Assembly: GCF_002211305.1 (NCBI RefSeq)
Contig: NZ_LOKW01000024.1
Coordinates: forward strand, 372,001-436,000
Direction: 5' to 3'
Origin: Rhizobium sp. R634
Lineage (GTDB): Bacteria; Pseudomonadota; Alphaproteobacteria; Rhizobiales; Rhizobiaceae
DNA length: 64,000 nucleotides
Part shown: positions 7,924 through 17,199 of the stretch, piece after piece
How the letters are laid out: every line of letters begins with the position of its first letter
Position numbering within the stretch: the stretch's first letter is position 1
Translations under genes and position numbers: made by a program
The notes under the pieces: model-generated
Told to the model about the DNA's origin: nothing
Databases searched by the model: none
Seen by the model: only the letters and a program-made list of their open reading frames with translations

Positions 7924-10098
7924 ATGACCGCGCGAACCGAGGAGGATACGCGGGTGCAGGATAGGAACGACGTGGACCTGCGAGACCAGCGGAGGCGGTG
8001 GCGTTATCATGCCTTCGCGATCGCCGTCGGCTGCCTGATGTTCGTTCTCGGCATGACCGTCCTTGCCGGCTGGCTGTTCCAGATCAAGGTGATTCTCTCG
8101 GTCATTCCCGGCTTTCCCTCGATGGCCTTCAATACCGCGCTCTGCTTCATGCTGTCCGGCGCGGGGCTTGTCACCTCGACATTTCCCGCCCGCCGCTTTC
8201 GGGCAGCGGCGGCGATCACGGCGGGACTGGCGGCTGCGATCGCCGCGGCCCGGCTCGTGGAGATCGTCACGATCGGGCGGAACTTCCACTATGTCGACAC
8301 GCTCGTGACCGGTCTGCTGGTCGCGCCGGATTTTTCTGCGGAGATCGGCGGCGGCATGGGGCCGAACACGGCGCTGGTGTTCCTGATCGGCAATCTCTCC
8401 CTGCTGCTGTCGCTTCGCATGGAGAAATCGAGAGGTCAGGTGGTGCAGGAGCTGGCGAGCTATATCGTCATCACGCTCGGCATGATCGCGCTCGCCGGTT
8501 ACGTCACCGCCGCCGAGCAGGGCTATCGCTGGGGGCCTTATGCGGCGATGGCGCTGCACACGGCCGTCGGCATGGTAACCTTCGGTTCGGGGCTTCTTGC
8601 CCGATCCTGGCTGATGCAGCCGGCGAACCGGGCGCAGATCCCGCTCTGGATACCGGCTGCGGTCTGCTTCACAGGCCTTCTCGTCGATCTCTATACGCCG
8701 CTCGGCGTCGCCAACGGTATTCTGTACGTGCCGCTGGTGCTGACGGCGCTGTGGTTCGGCAACAGGAATGCGCCGCTTTTCTTCGCCTTTGCCTGCACCG
8801 TGCTGCTAATGCTCGGCTTCTTCGCCGTCCGGCATGACGAAGCCTCGTTCTGGCAGGAAATCGCCAATCGCACCATCACGGCCGCCACGCTCTGGCTGAT
8901 CGCGATCCTGATCTTTTATTTCATGCGCAACAGCCATCACCTGGAGACCGAACGTATCCGCTTCGGCGCGCTGGTGCGCAGCACGCCGGATGCCGTCATC
9001 GTCATCGACGAGCGCGGAACGATCACAAGCTTCAATCCAGCGGCCGAAGCTATGTTCGGCTACTCCCCGCAGGAGACGACCGGCCGGAACATCAAGATGC
9101 TGATGCCCGAACCCTACCATTCCGAGCATGACGGCTATCTAGCCCATTACCGGCAGACCGGCGAAGAGCGTATCATCGGAACGACGCGCATGGTCTCGGG
9201 ACGGCGCAAGAACGGCATCGTCTTTCCGATCGACGTTTCCATCAGCGCCGTCGTCACCGGCAATACGAAGACCTTCGTCGGCATTGTGCGCGATATCAGC
9301 GAGCGCGCCCGCCAGGAAGAACGGATGAAGACGACGCTGGCCCAGCTCGAGGCCTATACCGCCGATCTCGAGCGCAGCAACCATGATCTCGACGAATTCG
9401 CCTACATCGCCTCGCATGACCTCAAGGAGCCGCTGCGCGGCCTGCACAACCATTCCCGCTTCCTGCTGGAGGATTACGAAGACAAGCTCGACGACGACGG
9501 CGTGCGCCGGCTGAACCGGCTCGTGCGCCTCAGCCAGCGCATGGAGAAGCTGGTCAACGACCTCCTGTATTTTTCCCGTCTCGGACGCCAGCAACTGGCG
9601 GTCAAGCGCACCGATATCAACCTGATCGTCAAGGACGTCGTCGCGACGATGGAGCTTCTCCTGGAAGAACGGCATGCCAAGGTCGTCATCGACGGCAGGC
9701 TCCCGGACGTGATCTGCGACGCACCGCGGCTGACCGAAGTATTCCGTAATCTCATCACCAATGCCATCAAGTACAACGACAAACCGGCGCCGCTCGTCTC
9801 GATCGGCTATCTCGAACGCTATGTCGGCAGGGACGGCACGGTTGCCCGCAACGTGTTTTTCGTTAAGGATAACGGCAAGGGCATCCCGCAGGAATTCCAC
9901 GAGGATATTTTCCGCATTTTCAAGCGGCTTGAAAAGTCGCAGGATTCCGATGACGGGACCGGAGCAGGCCTCACCTTCGTCCGCAAGATCATCGCGCGGC
10001 ACAATGGCGATATCTGGCTGGAGTCCGAAGTCGGCACCGGCACGACATTCTATTTCACCCTGGGAAAAAAGCGCGAGGGGCAGAATGCAGCAGCGTGA
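7924..10098 (+). CDS. Membrane PAS-domain sensor histidine kinase
   Basis: 724 residues from ATG 7924; an upstream TTG at 7849 has no support. Residues ~30-345 hold about eight or nine membrane helices, a MASE-like integral sensor. A PAS domain follows (about 345-460, RSTPDAVIVIDERGTITSFNPAAEAMFGY, shown here in part), then a short coiled linker. His498 lies in ASHDLKEPLRG, and the ATPase domain has NLITNAIKYND, DNGKGIP, IFKRLEKSQDSDDGTGAGL. The HDLKEPLR phosphoacceptor and the 'IFKRL' ATP lid are typical of phytochrome-type kinases that pair with Rcp1 receivers. Its stop overlaps the start of just such a receiver, so the two are translationally coupled. Confidence 0.9.
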   Translation: MTARTEEDTRVQDRNDVDLRDQRRRWRYHAFAIAVGCLMFVLGMTVLAGWLFQIKVILSVIPGFPSMAFNTALCFMLSGAGLVTSTFPARRFRAAAAITAGLAAAIAAARLVEIVTIGRNFHYVDTLVTGLLVAPDFSAEIGGGMGPNTALVFLIGNLSLLLSLRMEKSRGQVVQELASYIVITLGMIALAGYVTAAEQGYRWGPYAAMALHTAVGMVTFGSGLLARSWLMQPANRAQIPLWIPAAVCFTGLLVDLYTPLGVANGILYVPLVLTALWFGNRNAPLFFAFACTVLLMLGFFAVRHDEASFWQEIANRTITAATLWLIAILIFYFMRNSHHLETERIRFGALVRSTPDAVIVIDERGTITSFNPAAEAMFGYSPQETTGRNIKMLMPEPYHSEHDGYLAHYRQTGEERIIGTTRMVSGRRKNGIVFPIDVSISAVVTGNTKTFVGIVRDISERARQEERMKTTLAQLEAYTADLERSNHDLDEFAYIASHDLKEPLRGLHNHSRFLLEDYEDKLDDDGVRRLNRLVRLSQRMEKLVNDLLYFSRLGRQQLAVKRTDINLIVKDVVATMELLLEERHAKVVIDGRLPDVICDAPRLTEVFRNLITNAIKYNDKPAPLVSIGYLERYVGRDGTVARNVFFVKDNGKGIPQEFHEDIFRIFKRLEKSQDSDDGTGAGLTFVRKIIARHNGDIWLESEVGTGTTFYFTLGKKREGQNAAA

Positions 10099-10510
10099 CA
10101 CGCAACCGATCCTGATCGTGGAAGACAGCGAAGACGATTTCGAAGCGACGATGCGCGCCTTCAAACGCACCAACCTGCGCAACTCGATCCGCTGGGCGGC
10201 CTCCGGACAGGAAGCGCTCGATATGCTGACCGCGATGGTGCCGAAACCGGGGCTGATCCTGCTCGATCTCAACATGCCCGGCCTCGACGGCCGCAAGACG
10301 CTGGAGGCGATCAAGTCGAACGACGGCTGGCGCAAGATCCCCGTGGTGATCCTGACGACCTCCGACGACGAACGCGATATCGAAGGCTGCTACGCGCTCG
10401 GCGCCAATACCTATGTGCAGAAGCCGGTCGATCTCGACGGCCTCTTCGCCGCGATCCAGCGGCTGAAGGAATACTGGTTCGAAATCGCGATCCTTCCGCT
10501 CGAGGACTGA
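10085..10510 (+). CDS. Rcp1-type response regulator
   Basis: 141 residues, one receiver of the Rcp1 class: acidic VEDSEDD, phosphoacceptor Asp61 in LILLDLNMPGLDGR, TTSDDE switch region, VQKPVDLDGL with the conserved Lys, and a C-terminal helix ending EYWFEIAILPLED, which is characteristic of receivers partnered with bacteriophytochrome-like kinases. The ATG overlaps the end of the upstream kinase gene by 14 bases, and the next gene starts four bases after its stop, so the three are one operon. It probably takes phosphate from the upstream kinase and may hand it to, or compete with, the hybrid protein downstream. Confidence 0.92.
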   Translation: MQQRDTQPILIVEDSEDDFEATMRAFKRTNLRNSIRWAASGQEALDMLTAMVPKPGLILLDLNMPGLDGRKTLEAIKSNDGWRKIPVVILTTSDDERDIEGCYALGANTYVQKPVDLDGLFAAIQRLKEYWFEIAILPLED

Positions 10511-10514
10511 CAGA

Positions 10515-12110
10515 TTGGCGGAAGACTGCTGCATTCTCATCATCGACGACAATATTGACGACCGCGAGGTCTATCGCCGCATATTGGGCCGGGTCACCAG
10601 CATCGCTTACACGGTGGTCGAAGCCGAGACGGGCGAAGAGGGGCGCGCGCTGAACAGCCGCAGACGGCCGAACTGCATTCTGCTCGACTATTCGCTGCCG
10701 GGGCGCGACGGGCTCGGCGTTCTTGCCGATATCCTCGAGGACGACCCTGCCGCCAACGTCATCGTGCTGACCGGCCAGGGCAGCGAAACCGTTGCCGTCG
10801 AGGTGATGAAGAGCGGCGCGCGCGACTATCTGACCAAGGATTCGCTTTCGCCGGAAACGCTGCATCGCTGCATCCAGAACGCTATCATGCACGGCGTGCT
10901 GGAAGCAAAGCTGGAGCAGAAGCGGCAATCGCTGGAGATCTTCACGCGCGCCATGGCCCATGATCTGAAGGAGCCGCTCCGGACGATCAAATCCTTCAGC
11001 CGGATCCTGCACGGTTCTGCGGCCCTTCCCGCCGAAGACCGGGAACTGCTCGATTACGTGCTGAGTGCCGCCGATCATATGGAGGACCTGATCGTCAAGG
11101 TCTCGGGCTTCACCAAGCTCGAGGCCTCCGGCGGGCCGGAGCTGAAGCCGGTGTCGCTGTCCGATGTGCTCGGCCAGGTGGAAGACAATCTGCGCCAGCA
11201 GATCGAAAGCCGCGGGGCCGTGATCATCCACGGACCGCTGCCGGAGGTCATGGGCGATGCGACTCTCCTAGTCCAGCTCTTGCAGAACCTAGTGTCGAAC
11301 GCCATCCGCTATTGCGATCAGAAGATTCCGGAGATCAGGATCTCGGGCGAACCGAATGGCCAAGTCTGCCGCCTCACCGTGCATGACAACGGTCCAGGCA
11401 TTGATCCGCAGCATCGCGAGCTGATCTTCCAGCCGTTCAAACGCCTCGTCGGCCGCGGCATCGAGGGCACCGGGCTCGGCCTTGCCATCTGCCGCCGCAT
11501 CGCGCAGCTGCATGGCGGCTCGATCTGGTGCGAGGCAGGAAACGGACCCGGCGCCACCTTCATCGTTGAGGTGCCGCTCGCCGTCGTGAAGCCTCAGGCG
11601 CCCGCCGTTTCGCCCGTGACGCACAATGCCAGGCTCGGCGAACATCTGGGCGAAGGTTCCGGCCGGCTCGCCGAGGTTCTGCTGGTGGAAGACAGTCCCG
11701 CCGACATCCAGCTTCTGAAGATCAAGCTGATGCGGCGCGAGAAGGTGAATTTCAACCTGCATGTCGCCACCAACGGGCGCGAGGCGATGCAGCTGCTTGA
11801 AGAACGCGCCGGCATTGCCGGCATGCCGCAGATCGACCTGATGCTGCTCGACATCAACATGCCGATCATGGACGGTTTCGAGGTGCTCCATGCGCTTTCG
11901 GCCGATGCCCGCCTCAAGCAGATTCCCGTCTGCATCCTCAGCACCTCGAGCGACGAGACCGACATGCGGCGGGCACGGGATCTCGGCGCACTCGCCTATA
12001 TGGTCAAGCCACCCACCCGTCAGCAACTGGAAGAGGCACTCGAGGATGTGGAGCATCTGGAATTGCTGCAGCGCGGCGATTCGCTTGCGCTTTGTGCGGA
12101 ACAAAACTAA
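10515..12110 (+). CDS. Receiver-histidine kinase-receiver hybrid
   Basis: 531 residues, starting at TTG 10515 with GAGGA eight bases before it. Domain order: receiver 1 (residues 1-125, IIDDN, phosphoacceptor in LLDYSLPG), kinase core (His149 in AHDLKEPLR, N box VSNAIRYC, DNGPGIDP, GTGLGLAI) to about 365, a linker, then receiver 2 (about 395-515, VEDSPAD, LLDINMPIMDG, STSSDE, VKPPT). There is no membrane segment, so receiver 1 is the likely input, making this a relay device fed by the PAS kinase or Rcp1-type receiver before it. It ends the operon; the next gene is a metabolic enzyme 81 bases on. Confidence 0.92.
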   Translation: MAEDCCILIIDDNIDDREVYRRILGRVTSIAYTVVEAETGEEGRALNSRRRPNCILLDYSLPGRDGLGVLADILEDDPAANVIVLTGQGSETVAVEVMKSGARDYLTKDSLSPETLHRCIQNAIMHGVLEAKLEQKRQSLEIFTRAMAHDLKEPLRTIKSFSRILHGSAALPAEDRELLDYVLSAADHMEDLIVKVSGFTKLEASGGPELKPVSLSDVLGQVEDNLRQQIESRGAVIIHGPLPEVMGDATLLVQLLQNLVSNAIRYCDQKIPEIRISGEPNGQVCRLTVHDNGPGIDPQHRELIFQPFKRLVGRGIEGTGLGLAICRRIAQLHGGSIWCEAGNGPGATFIVEVPLAVVKPQAPAVSPVTHNARLGEHLGEGSGRLAEVLLVEDSPADIQLLKIKLMRREKVNFNLHVATNGREAMQLLEERAGIAGMPQIDLMLLDINMPIMDGFEVLHALSADARLKQIPVCILSTSSDETDMRRARDLGALAYMVKPPTRQQLEEALEDVEHLELLQRGDSLALCAEQN

Positions 12111-12191
12111 GCGATGGTCATTGGCAACGGTATGACTGTCGCAGCTCTCATACTCGCGCTCCTGACGCCCATTCAATCAGGACTGCTCTCG

Positions 12192-13811
12192 ATGGTATCA
12201 GGCATACATCACGTCACGGCCGTCACCCGGAAGGTGCAGGCGAACGTGGACTTTTATGCCGGCTTTCTCGGCATGCGGCTGGTCAAGCAGACGGCCGGTT
12301 ACGAGGACGCGACGCAACTGCATCTCTTCTACGGTGATGCGGCGGGAACGCCGGGTTCGCTGCTGACCTTCCTCGCCTGGGAGGACGGCGCGCCAGGACG
12401 GGCCGGCTACGGCCAGATCAGCGAAATTTCGCTGGCGATCGACCCTACAAGCATCGGCTATTGGCTGACGCGCGCCATGAGCTTCGGCCTGCGCTCCGAG
12501 GGACCGGCCGAGGAATTCGGCGAGCCCGTCCTGCGGCTCAAGGATCCCGACAACATCATTCTCAAGCTCGCCGGCGCAAAGGGCCTCGCGTCGCAAGCCG
12601 TCTGGGATGGCGTCTCGATCCCGGTCGAGCACACCATCCAACGGGTGCGCGGCGCGACCATGCTGACCGAAAAGCCCGCCGAGAGCCGCAGCTTCCTCGA
12701 AACCCATTTCGGCTACCGCTTCCAGGCCAACCGCGGCACGATCGACAGGCTGGTCTCGCAATCCGGCGATATCATCGACGTGCGCGATGCGCGCGGCTTC
12801 TGGTCCGGCGCGCCGGGCACCGGCACGGTCGACCACGTCGCCTTCCGCGCTCCCGATGAGGAGACGCTGCTGTCCGTCCGCCGGGCATTGGAGACGACCG
12901 AGGCGTCGCCGACCAACATGCACGACCGCAAATATTTCCGCTCGCTCTATGCTCGGGAACCGGGCGGCACGCTTATCGAGCTTGCGACGGACAAGCCCGG
13001 CATGATCGTGGATGAAGAGCAGGCCGCGCTCGGGAAAAAGCTCTTCGCGCCGCCCGACGCCATCACCGATCTCGGTGATCTGAAGGTGGTGCTGCCGCAA
13101 TTTTCGATGCCTGGCGAACCGCGCATCAACTACCGCGAACTGCCCTTCGTCCATCGCTTCTATACGCCGCCGAATCCCGACGGCAGCGTCTTCGTGCTTC
13201 TGCACGGTTCCGGCGGCAACGAAACGACGCTGATGCCGCTCTTGAACAAGGCGGCGCCCCGCGCGACGCTGCTCGGCGTACGCGGGCGGGCAACGGAGGA
13301 AGGTTTTCCGCGCTGGTACAAGCGCCTCACCCCCTTCTCCTTCGACCAGAACGATATCAAGACTGAGGCTGAGGCTTTCGCGGCCTTCATCGAAGGCGCC
13401 GTCAAATCCTATGGGCTCGATCCGCAGAAGGTCGTCTATGTCGGCTATTCGAACGGCGCGAACCTTCTGAACTCGCTGCTCTATCTGCACCCGAACCTCA
13501 TTCACAAGGCGGTGCTGCTGCGTTCCATGCCTGTTCTCAGCGACTATCCGCATGCCGATCTGAAGGGCACGGACCTGCTCGTCATCAGCGGCAAGACGGA
13601 TGCCTACGGCAAATATGCGAGCGAGCTGGAAGGACGGCTGAAAAGTTCGGGCGCCACCGTCGATTCCGACGTCATTCCCGGCGGCCACGACCTTGGCGAT
13701 GCCGATGTGCCGATCATCCAGAAGTGGCTGCTGCAGAGAATGGGCGACGAACAGCCGCCGCTGGAACAGCAGGCGGTCAAGCCGAAGCCCGAGCTGTTCG
13801 GGCAACCATGA
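12192..13811 (+). CDS. Ring-cleaving dioxygenase (VOC) fused to alpha/beta-hydrolase
   Basis: 539 residues from ATG 12192 (AGGA nine bases upstream); an ATG at 12114 lacks a ribosome site. Residues 1-310 are two vicinal-oxygen-chelate modules like MhqO/LinE-type extradiol dioxygenases: GIHHVTAVT at the start, DHVAFRAPDEE in the second module, and GTLIELATD with the metal Glu. Residues ~320-520 are a carboxylesterase like MhqD: oxyanion GSGGNE, nucleophile in VGYSNGA, Asp in SGKTDAY, His in PGGHDLGD. In Bacillus the two activities are separate genes of the MhqR regulon for quinone detoxification; here one protein would cleave the ring and hydrolyse the product. The 3' end overlaps the convergent transporter gene by 35 bases. 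Confidence 0.88.
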   Translation: MVSGIHHVTAVTRKVQANVDFYAGFLGMRLVKQTAGYEDATQLHLFYGDAAGTPGSLLTFLAWEDGAPGRAGYGQISEISLAIDPTSIGYWLTRAMSFGLRSEGPAEEFGEPVLRLKDPDNIILKLAGAKGLASQAVWDGVSIPVEHTIQRVRGATMLTEKPAESRSFLETHFGYRFQANRGTIDRLVSQSGDIIDVRDARGFWSGAPGTGTVDHVAFRAPDEETLLSVRRALETTEASPTNMHDRKYFRSLYAREPGGTLIELATDKPGMIVDEEQAALGKKLFAPPDAITDLGDLKVVLPQFSMPGEPRINYRELPFVHRFYTPPNPDGSVFVLLHGSGGNETTLMPLLNKAAPRATLLGVRGRATEEGFPRWYKRLTPFSFDQNDIKTEAEAFAAFIEGAVKSYGLDPQKVVYVGYSNGANLLNSLLYLHPNLIHKAVLLRSMPVLSDYPHADLKGTDLLVISGKTDAYGKYASELEGRLKSSGATVDSDVIPGGHDLGDADVPIIQKWLLQRMGDEQPPLEQQAVKPKPELFGQP

Positions 13812-14682
13812 TGCCGGCAAGCACGACAGCGCCGCCCACGGCCTGCATCGTGCCGATCGCCTCGCCGAGTAGCGCCCAGGCGAGGATCGCTGCGACGACC
13901 GGTTGCAGCAGCAGCGTCAGCGAGGAAAAGGCCGGCGGCAGATAGGCTAGCGCATAGGTGATCGCCACCTGCCCGCCGGCATGGCTGATGAAAGCGAGAC
14001 CAAAAACCATCGACCAGCCGTAGATTGTCACCGGCACCATGTTCCCCTCGAAGAAGAAGGCGACCGGAAGGATGCAGACGGCGGCGGACGCCGTGCTCCA
14101 CAGCATGATGCGCATCGTATCGAACCGGCTGCGCAGTCTGCCGAGCGCAAGGATGTAGCAGGCGTAGAAGAAGGCGGCGATCATCGCCAGGCCATCGCCG
14201 TGAAGGTCGCCATTGCCAAGCGCGGCCGGCCCGCCCTTCAGGATGACGACGCCGGCCAGTGCCGTGACAAGTCCAAGCACGAAGACGCGGCTGATCCGCG
14301 CCTTGAAAAAGAGGAAGGCGATGACGGTGACGAAAACCGGCGCGAGGTTGGCGAGCAGCGTCGCATTGGCGACCGATGTCATGGTGATCGAAAGGTGCCA
14401 GGCAGCGAGATCGAGCGACAGCACGACACCAGGAAGGATCAGCATGCCATAGTCGGAAAAGCTTTGCGGTTTCGGTCCCGCATTCTTCTTCATGAGCGAA
14501 ACGATGAAGATCGGGATCAGCGCCAGCGCCACCCGCCAGAAGGCCGTGGCCATCGGTCCGACCTCGGACAGCCTGACGAAGATCGGCGAGCCGCCGATCG
14601 CCGCTCCGCCGAGAAGGAGCATCGCCAGCGGAAAACGATTGGAAGGCGAGGCTTCGGAAAGGGTGGAGGCAGCCTGCGACAT
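13777..14682 (-). CDS. DMT-superfamily (EamA) transporter
   Basis: 301 residues with about ten membrane helices in two homologous EamA halves, each starting with an ILPGVV/GGAAIGGSP-type helix and containing the conserved AFWRVALA and SLTLLLQPVVAAILAW patterns. EamA proteins export amino acids, purines or other small metabolites; which one this is cannot be read from the sequence. It is convergent with the dioxygenase gene and overlaps its last 35 bases. The FAD protein gene lies 112 bases upstream on the same strand. The first ~15 residues are polar and the start at 14682 fits the family length. Confidence 0.9.
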   Translation of the reverse strand: MSQAASTLSEASPSNRFPLAMLLLGGAAIGGSPIFVRLSEVGPMATAFWRVALALIPIFIVSLMKKNAGPKPQSFSDYGMLILPGVVLSLDLAAWHLSITMTSVANATLLANLAPVFVTVIAFLFFKARISRVFVLGLVTALAGVVILKGGPAALGNGDLHGDGLAMIAAFFYACYILALGRLRSRFDTMRIMLWSTASAAVCILPVAFFFEGNMVPVTIYGWSMVFGLAFISHAGGQVAITYALAYLPPAFSSLTLLLQPVVAAILAWALLGEAIGTMQAVGGAVVLAGIMVARTARASA

Positions 14683-14794
14683 GATCTCGATATTCTTGGC
14701 CGCCCAACAGGAGGGCAGCGGGATATTGGCTGGCGACTGAGTACCAGAAACCGATCAGTGGCGACAGTCAAAGAGCGACATCGGAAATAGAAAA

Positions 14795-16231
14795 TCAGGC
14801 CGGTTGTGGCTTCGCCGCAGTTGCCTTTAGCTTCCCGGCAATTTCGCTCGCAACGAAGAATGCATGCTCGGTGACCTGCGGCAATCCCATCAGCTCGCCG
14901 AAGGTGCCGCGCGCCAAGGGACCGGAGATCAGCAGCGACGGATCTGCCGCCCCGGTCGAGCCGATCGCCTCCGAACGGTCGGTGCAGGCAAGGCCGAGGC
15001 CGGTCGGATCGAGGCTCAGGTGGCCATTTGCGGCAAGGGCGGAAAGCCACGGCTGGGTTTCGAGAATGCCGCCATGGGCCGGGCCGGTGGTGACGACGAC
15101 GGCGTCATAGCTTCGCTCCAGCGGCTGACGCTGATACCGCGGCTGCAGGGCGCAACGAATGAGCTCGCCCTCGATGCGCGCATCGGCGACCGATCCGGCG
15201 AGGATATCGAGACGGCCGGCGGCAGTCGCCGCGTCGAGCACGGCTTCGACCTGCGGCGCAATGCGAAAACGATGCACATCCCAATAGGGGCGGAGATGAC
15301 GGACGAGACGGCGTCGCTCGGCAATCGGCAGCGCCTGCCACAGATCATGCCCCTGCGCCCTCACCTGATCGATCACGCCGTGCCAGCTTATGCCCTCCCC
15401 TTTGGCGGCATCGATGGCCGCGCGGATTGCCGCCAGCAGCGAAACGGCGGAATGCGCGGCGTGAGAGACGAAATCGCCGAAAAGCTGCTGCGGCACCGGC
15501 GCGTGGCCGCGCGAACGCAGGCCGCGGCGCGAGATCGCGGTGATCGGCCCCGCATGCCCACGCTGCGCCAGCGAGGCAATGACATCGGCCGCCGTCAGGC
15601 CGTTGCCGATGATGAGCACCCGGTCGTGCGGGCGGATCACCTCGAGCGCGCCCGGCCTGGTGGTATCGGCGATGAAGCGGGGATGGGCGCCAAGCCTGGC
15701 CGCAAGCCGGCCGGGCGCTGCCGGCGGCGGATGGCTGGTGGCGATCGCGACGATATCGGCCTCCGTCACGCCGCCTTTGTCATCCCGGATCGACCAGCGG
15801 CCGCCACGGCGCTCGACGGCAGTCACCGCGGCGCGGCAATGACGCACGGTGCCATCGTCGAGCAACGGCTTCAGCAGGGAAGCGACATATTCGCCGAAGA
15901 GCCGGCGCCGCGGGAAAAGCATGCCATCGGGCTGTTTCGCCTCGGGGTCGTCGGCGACGGCATCCCGGGCTTCGATCCAGGCCTGGAATTCGCCGATGTC
16001 GGCGGGCTGCAGGCTCATCTTGGCGGCCGGAACATTGATGCGGTGGGCCGGATCGGCCGTGTCATAGGCCAGGCCGCGGCCAAGTTCGGCGCGCGGTTCG
16101 AAGACGACGATGACAGGACGTTCGCGGCAATTTGCCATGGCGAGATGGTAGGCAACGCCTGCGCCGGAAACGCCGCCGCCGATGATGGCGACGACAGGCC
16201 GTTGAGACTTCAGGAGTGGATTGAACTGCAT
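14795..16231 (-). CDS. FAD/NAD(P)-binding oxidoreductase
   Basis: 478 residues. An N-terminal dinucleotide fold (VAIIGGGVSGAGVAYHLA, residues ~13-30) is followed by a family-typical segment (LGRGLAYDTADPAHRINVPA) and a second nucleotide site near residue 205 (RVLIIGNGLTAADVIASL). This is the NAD_binding_9/FAD-dependent urate-hydroxylase-like architecture found in proteobacterial proteins of unclear substrate; the GLAYDT and INVPA motifs are hallmark. It may hydroxylate or reduce a small molecule, but no substrate can be named. It lies between the transporter gene and osmC on the same strand, with no clear operon. Confidence 0.8.
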   Translation of the reverse strand: MQFNPLLKSQRPVVAIIGGGVSGAGVAYHLAMANCRERPVIVVFEPRAELGRGLAYDTADPAHRINVPAAKMSLQPADIGEFQAWIEARDAVADDPEAKQPDGMLFPRRRLFGEYVASLLKPLLDDGTVRHCRAAVTAVERRGGRWSIRDDKGGVTEADIVAIATSHPPPAAPGRLAARLGAHPRFIADTTRPGALEVIRPHDRVLIIGNGLTAADVIASLAQRGHAGPITAISRRGLRSRGHAPVPQQLFGDFVSHAAHSAVSLLAAIRAAIDAAKGEGISWHGVIDQVRAQGHDLWQALPIAERRRLVRHLRPYWDVHRFRIAPQVEAVLDAATAAGRLDILAGSVADARIEGELIRCALQPRYQRQPLERSYDAVVVTTGPAHGGILETQPWLSALAANGHLSLDPTGLGLACTDRSEAIGSTGAADPSLLISGPLARGTFGELMGLPQVTEHAFFVASEIAGKLKATAAKPQPA

Positions 16232-16329
16232 GGTGGCCGGATCATCGCTTTCGATGCCCGAGCATAGAAGCCAGGCATTGGCCGCGCAATCCTCCGCCGG
16301 CAGTTGTCTATAATAATTATGGATTATGC

Positions 16330-16758
16330 CTAGTCTGATATCGTCGTCGAAAAATCGGCATTGCCGCGGATCGTATTGCTGACCGTGCAGATCTCGTCTT
16401 CGGCTGCACGGACGATTTTCTCGCGCATTTCCTCGTCGATATCGCCCTTGATTGAGAAGGCAATGTTGAACTTCGCAACGCGCGAAAGACCTTCCGTCGC
16501 CTTCTCGCCGGTGACGTCGACTGTGATCTCGGTGATCCTGTCCAAAACGCCCATCTGGCTGGCGGCGATGCGTGCGCTGAGCACGAGGCAGGCCGAAAGC
16601 GAGGCATAGAGCAGATCGAGCGGGCTGAAGCCCGGCTGGGACGGTGCGGTGACGATATCGATCTCGCCCTTGGTGGTGGACGTGACATGCGGAAAACCCA
16701 TGCGCCCGAGAACGGCGGTGGCGCCGGTCGGACGCGGACGAGCCTTGAGATCTGCCAT
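16330..16758 (-). CDS. OsmC-family peroxiredoxin-like protein
   Basis: 142 residues from ATG 16758, which has AGAGGA nine bases upstream; longer frames lack support. Both redox cysteines of the family are present: one in the central helix (SLSACLVLSAR) and one in ICTVSNTI near the C-terminus. OsmC/Ohr proteins reduce organic hydroperoxides with dithiol partners in the cytoplasm. The motif around the second Cys fits the OsmC/YhfA branch more than Ohr. The gene is divergent from the small gene at 16904, leaving 145 bases for both promoters. A peroxide-stress role is a family inference. Confidence 0.88.
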   Translation of the reverse strand: MADLKARPRPTGATAVLGRMGFPHVTSTTKGEIDIVTAPSQPGFSPLDLLYASLSACLVLSARIAASQMGVLDRITEITVDVTGEKATEGLSRVAKFNIAFSIKGDIDEEMREKIVRAAEDEICTVSNTIRGNADFSTTISD

Positions 16759-16903
16759 GATGAAATCCTCTGACAACAGCCTTTCAGACAAAGCGTTCCG
16801 CCCTCTGCCCCATACGGGCGCCGGCAGCGCTCGGCAACGGAACCTTTCCATCCCTCATCAGTTGATTACACCTGAACGAAATCAGTGACAAAGGTGGATT
16901 GCG

Positions 16904-17164
16904 ATGGCTGATGTCCGCAGCATGGACCGCCAGGGCCGGCGGATGGACGCCCGCGATCGGCTGATCGTCGCGCTCTATGCCCAGCTGAAGGCCGAGCGGG
17001 AAACACGCGAGACCCTGGAATGGGCAATCCGCAACGGCGCCATATCTCAAGAGGTGCTGGAGGCGATCGCGGCCGATCCGGTCCCCGTCGTCACCAGCGA
17101 GGATATCGCTTCCCTGGAGAAGATCATCGCGCTCGACGAAAGGCGCAAACCAAATCGGAACTAG
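16904..17164 (+). CDS. Small conserved-type protein upstream of the ku-ligD genes
   Basis: 86 residues, strongly charged, predicted mostly helical (RDRLIVALYAQLKAERETRETLEWAIRNG), with no cysteine, signal peptide or membrane segment. ATG 16904 follows AAGGTGG. I do not recognise the family. The gene lies 35 bases before the DUF2188 gene and runs in the same direction as ku and ligD, so it may be the first gene of the end-joining operon. Whether it contributes to repair is unknown; rhizobial ku loci often carry short lineage-specific frames. Confidence 0.6.
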   Translation: MADVRSMDRQGRRMDARDRLIVALYAQLKAERETRETLEWAIRNGAISQEVLEAIAADPVPVVTSEDIASLEKIIALDERRKPNRN

Positions 17165-17199
17165 AGAGCATGATGCTCCATGACGAGAGGAGATCCGAA

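Noticed and set aside
12114..12191. Upstream ATG giving a possible signal peptide to the dioxygenase-hydrolase
   Set aside because: The extension looks hydrophobic, but ATG 12114 has no ribosome site whereas ATG 12192 has AGGA at good spacing and matches the family start.
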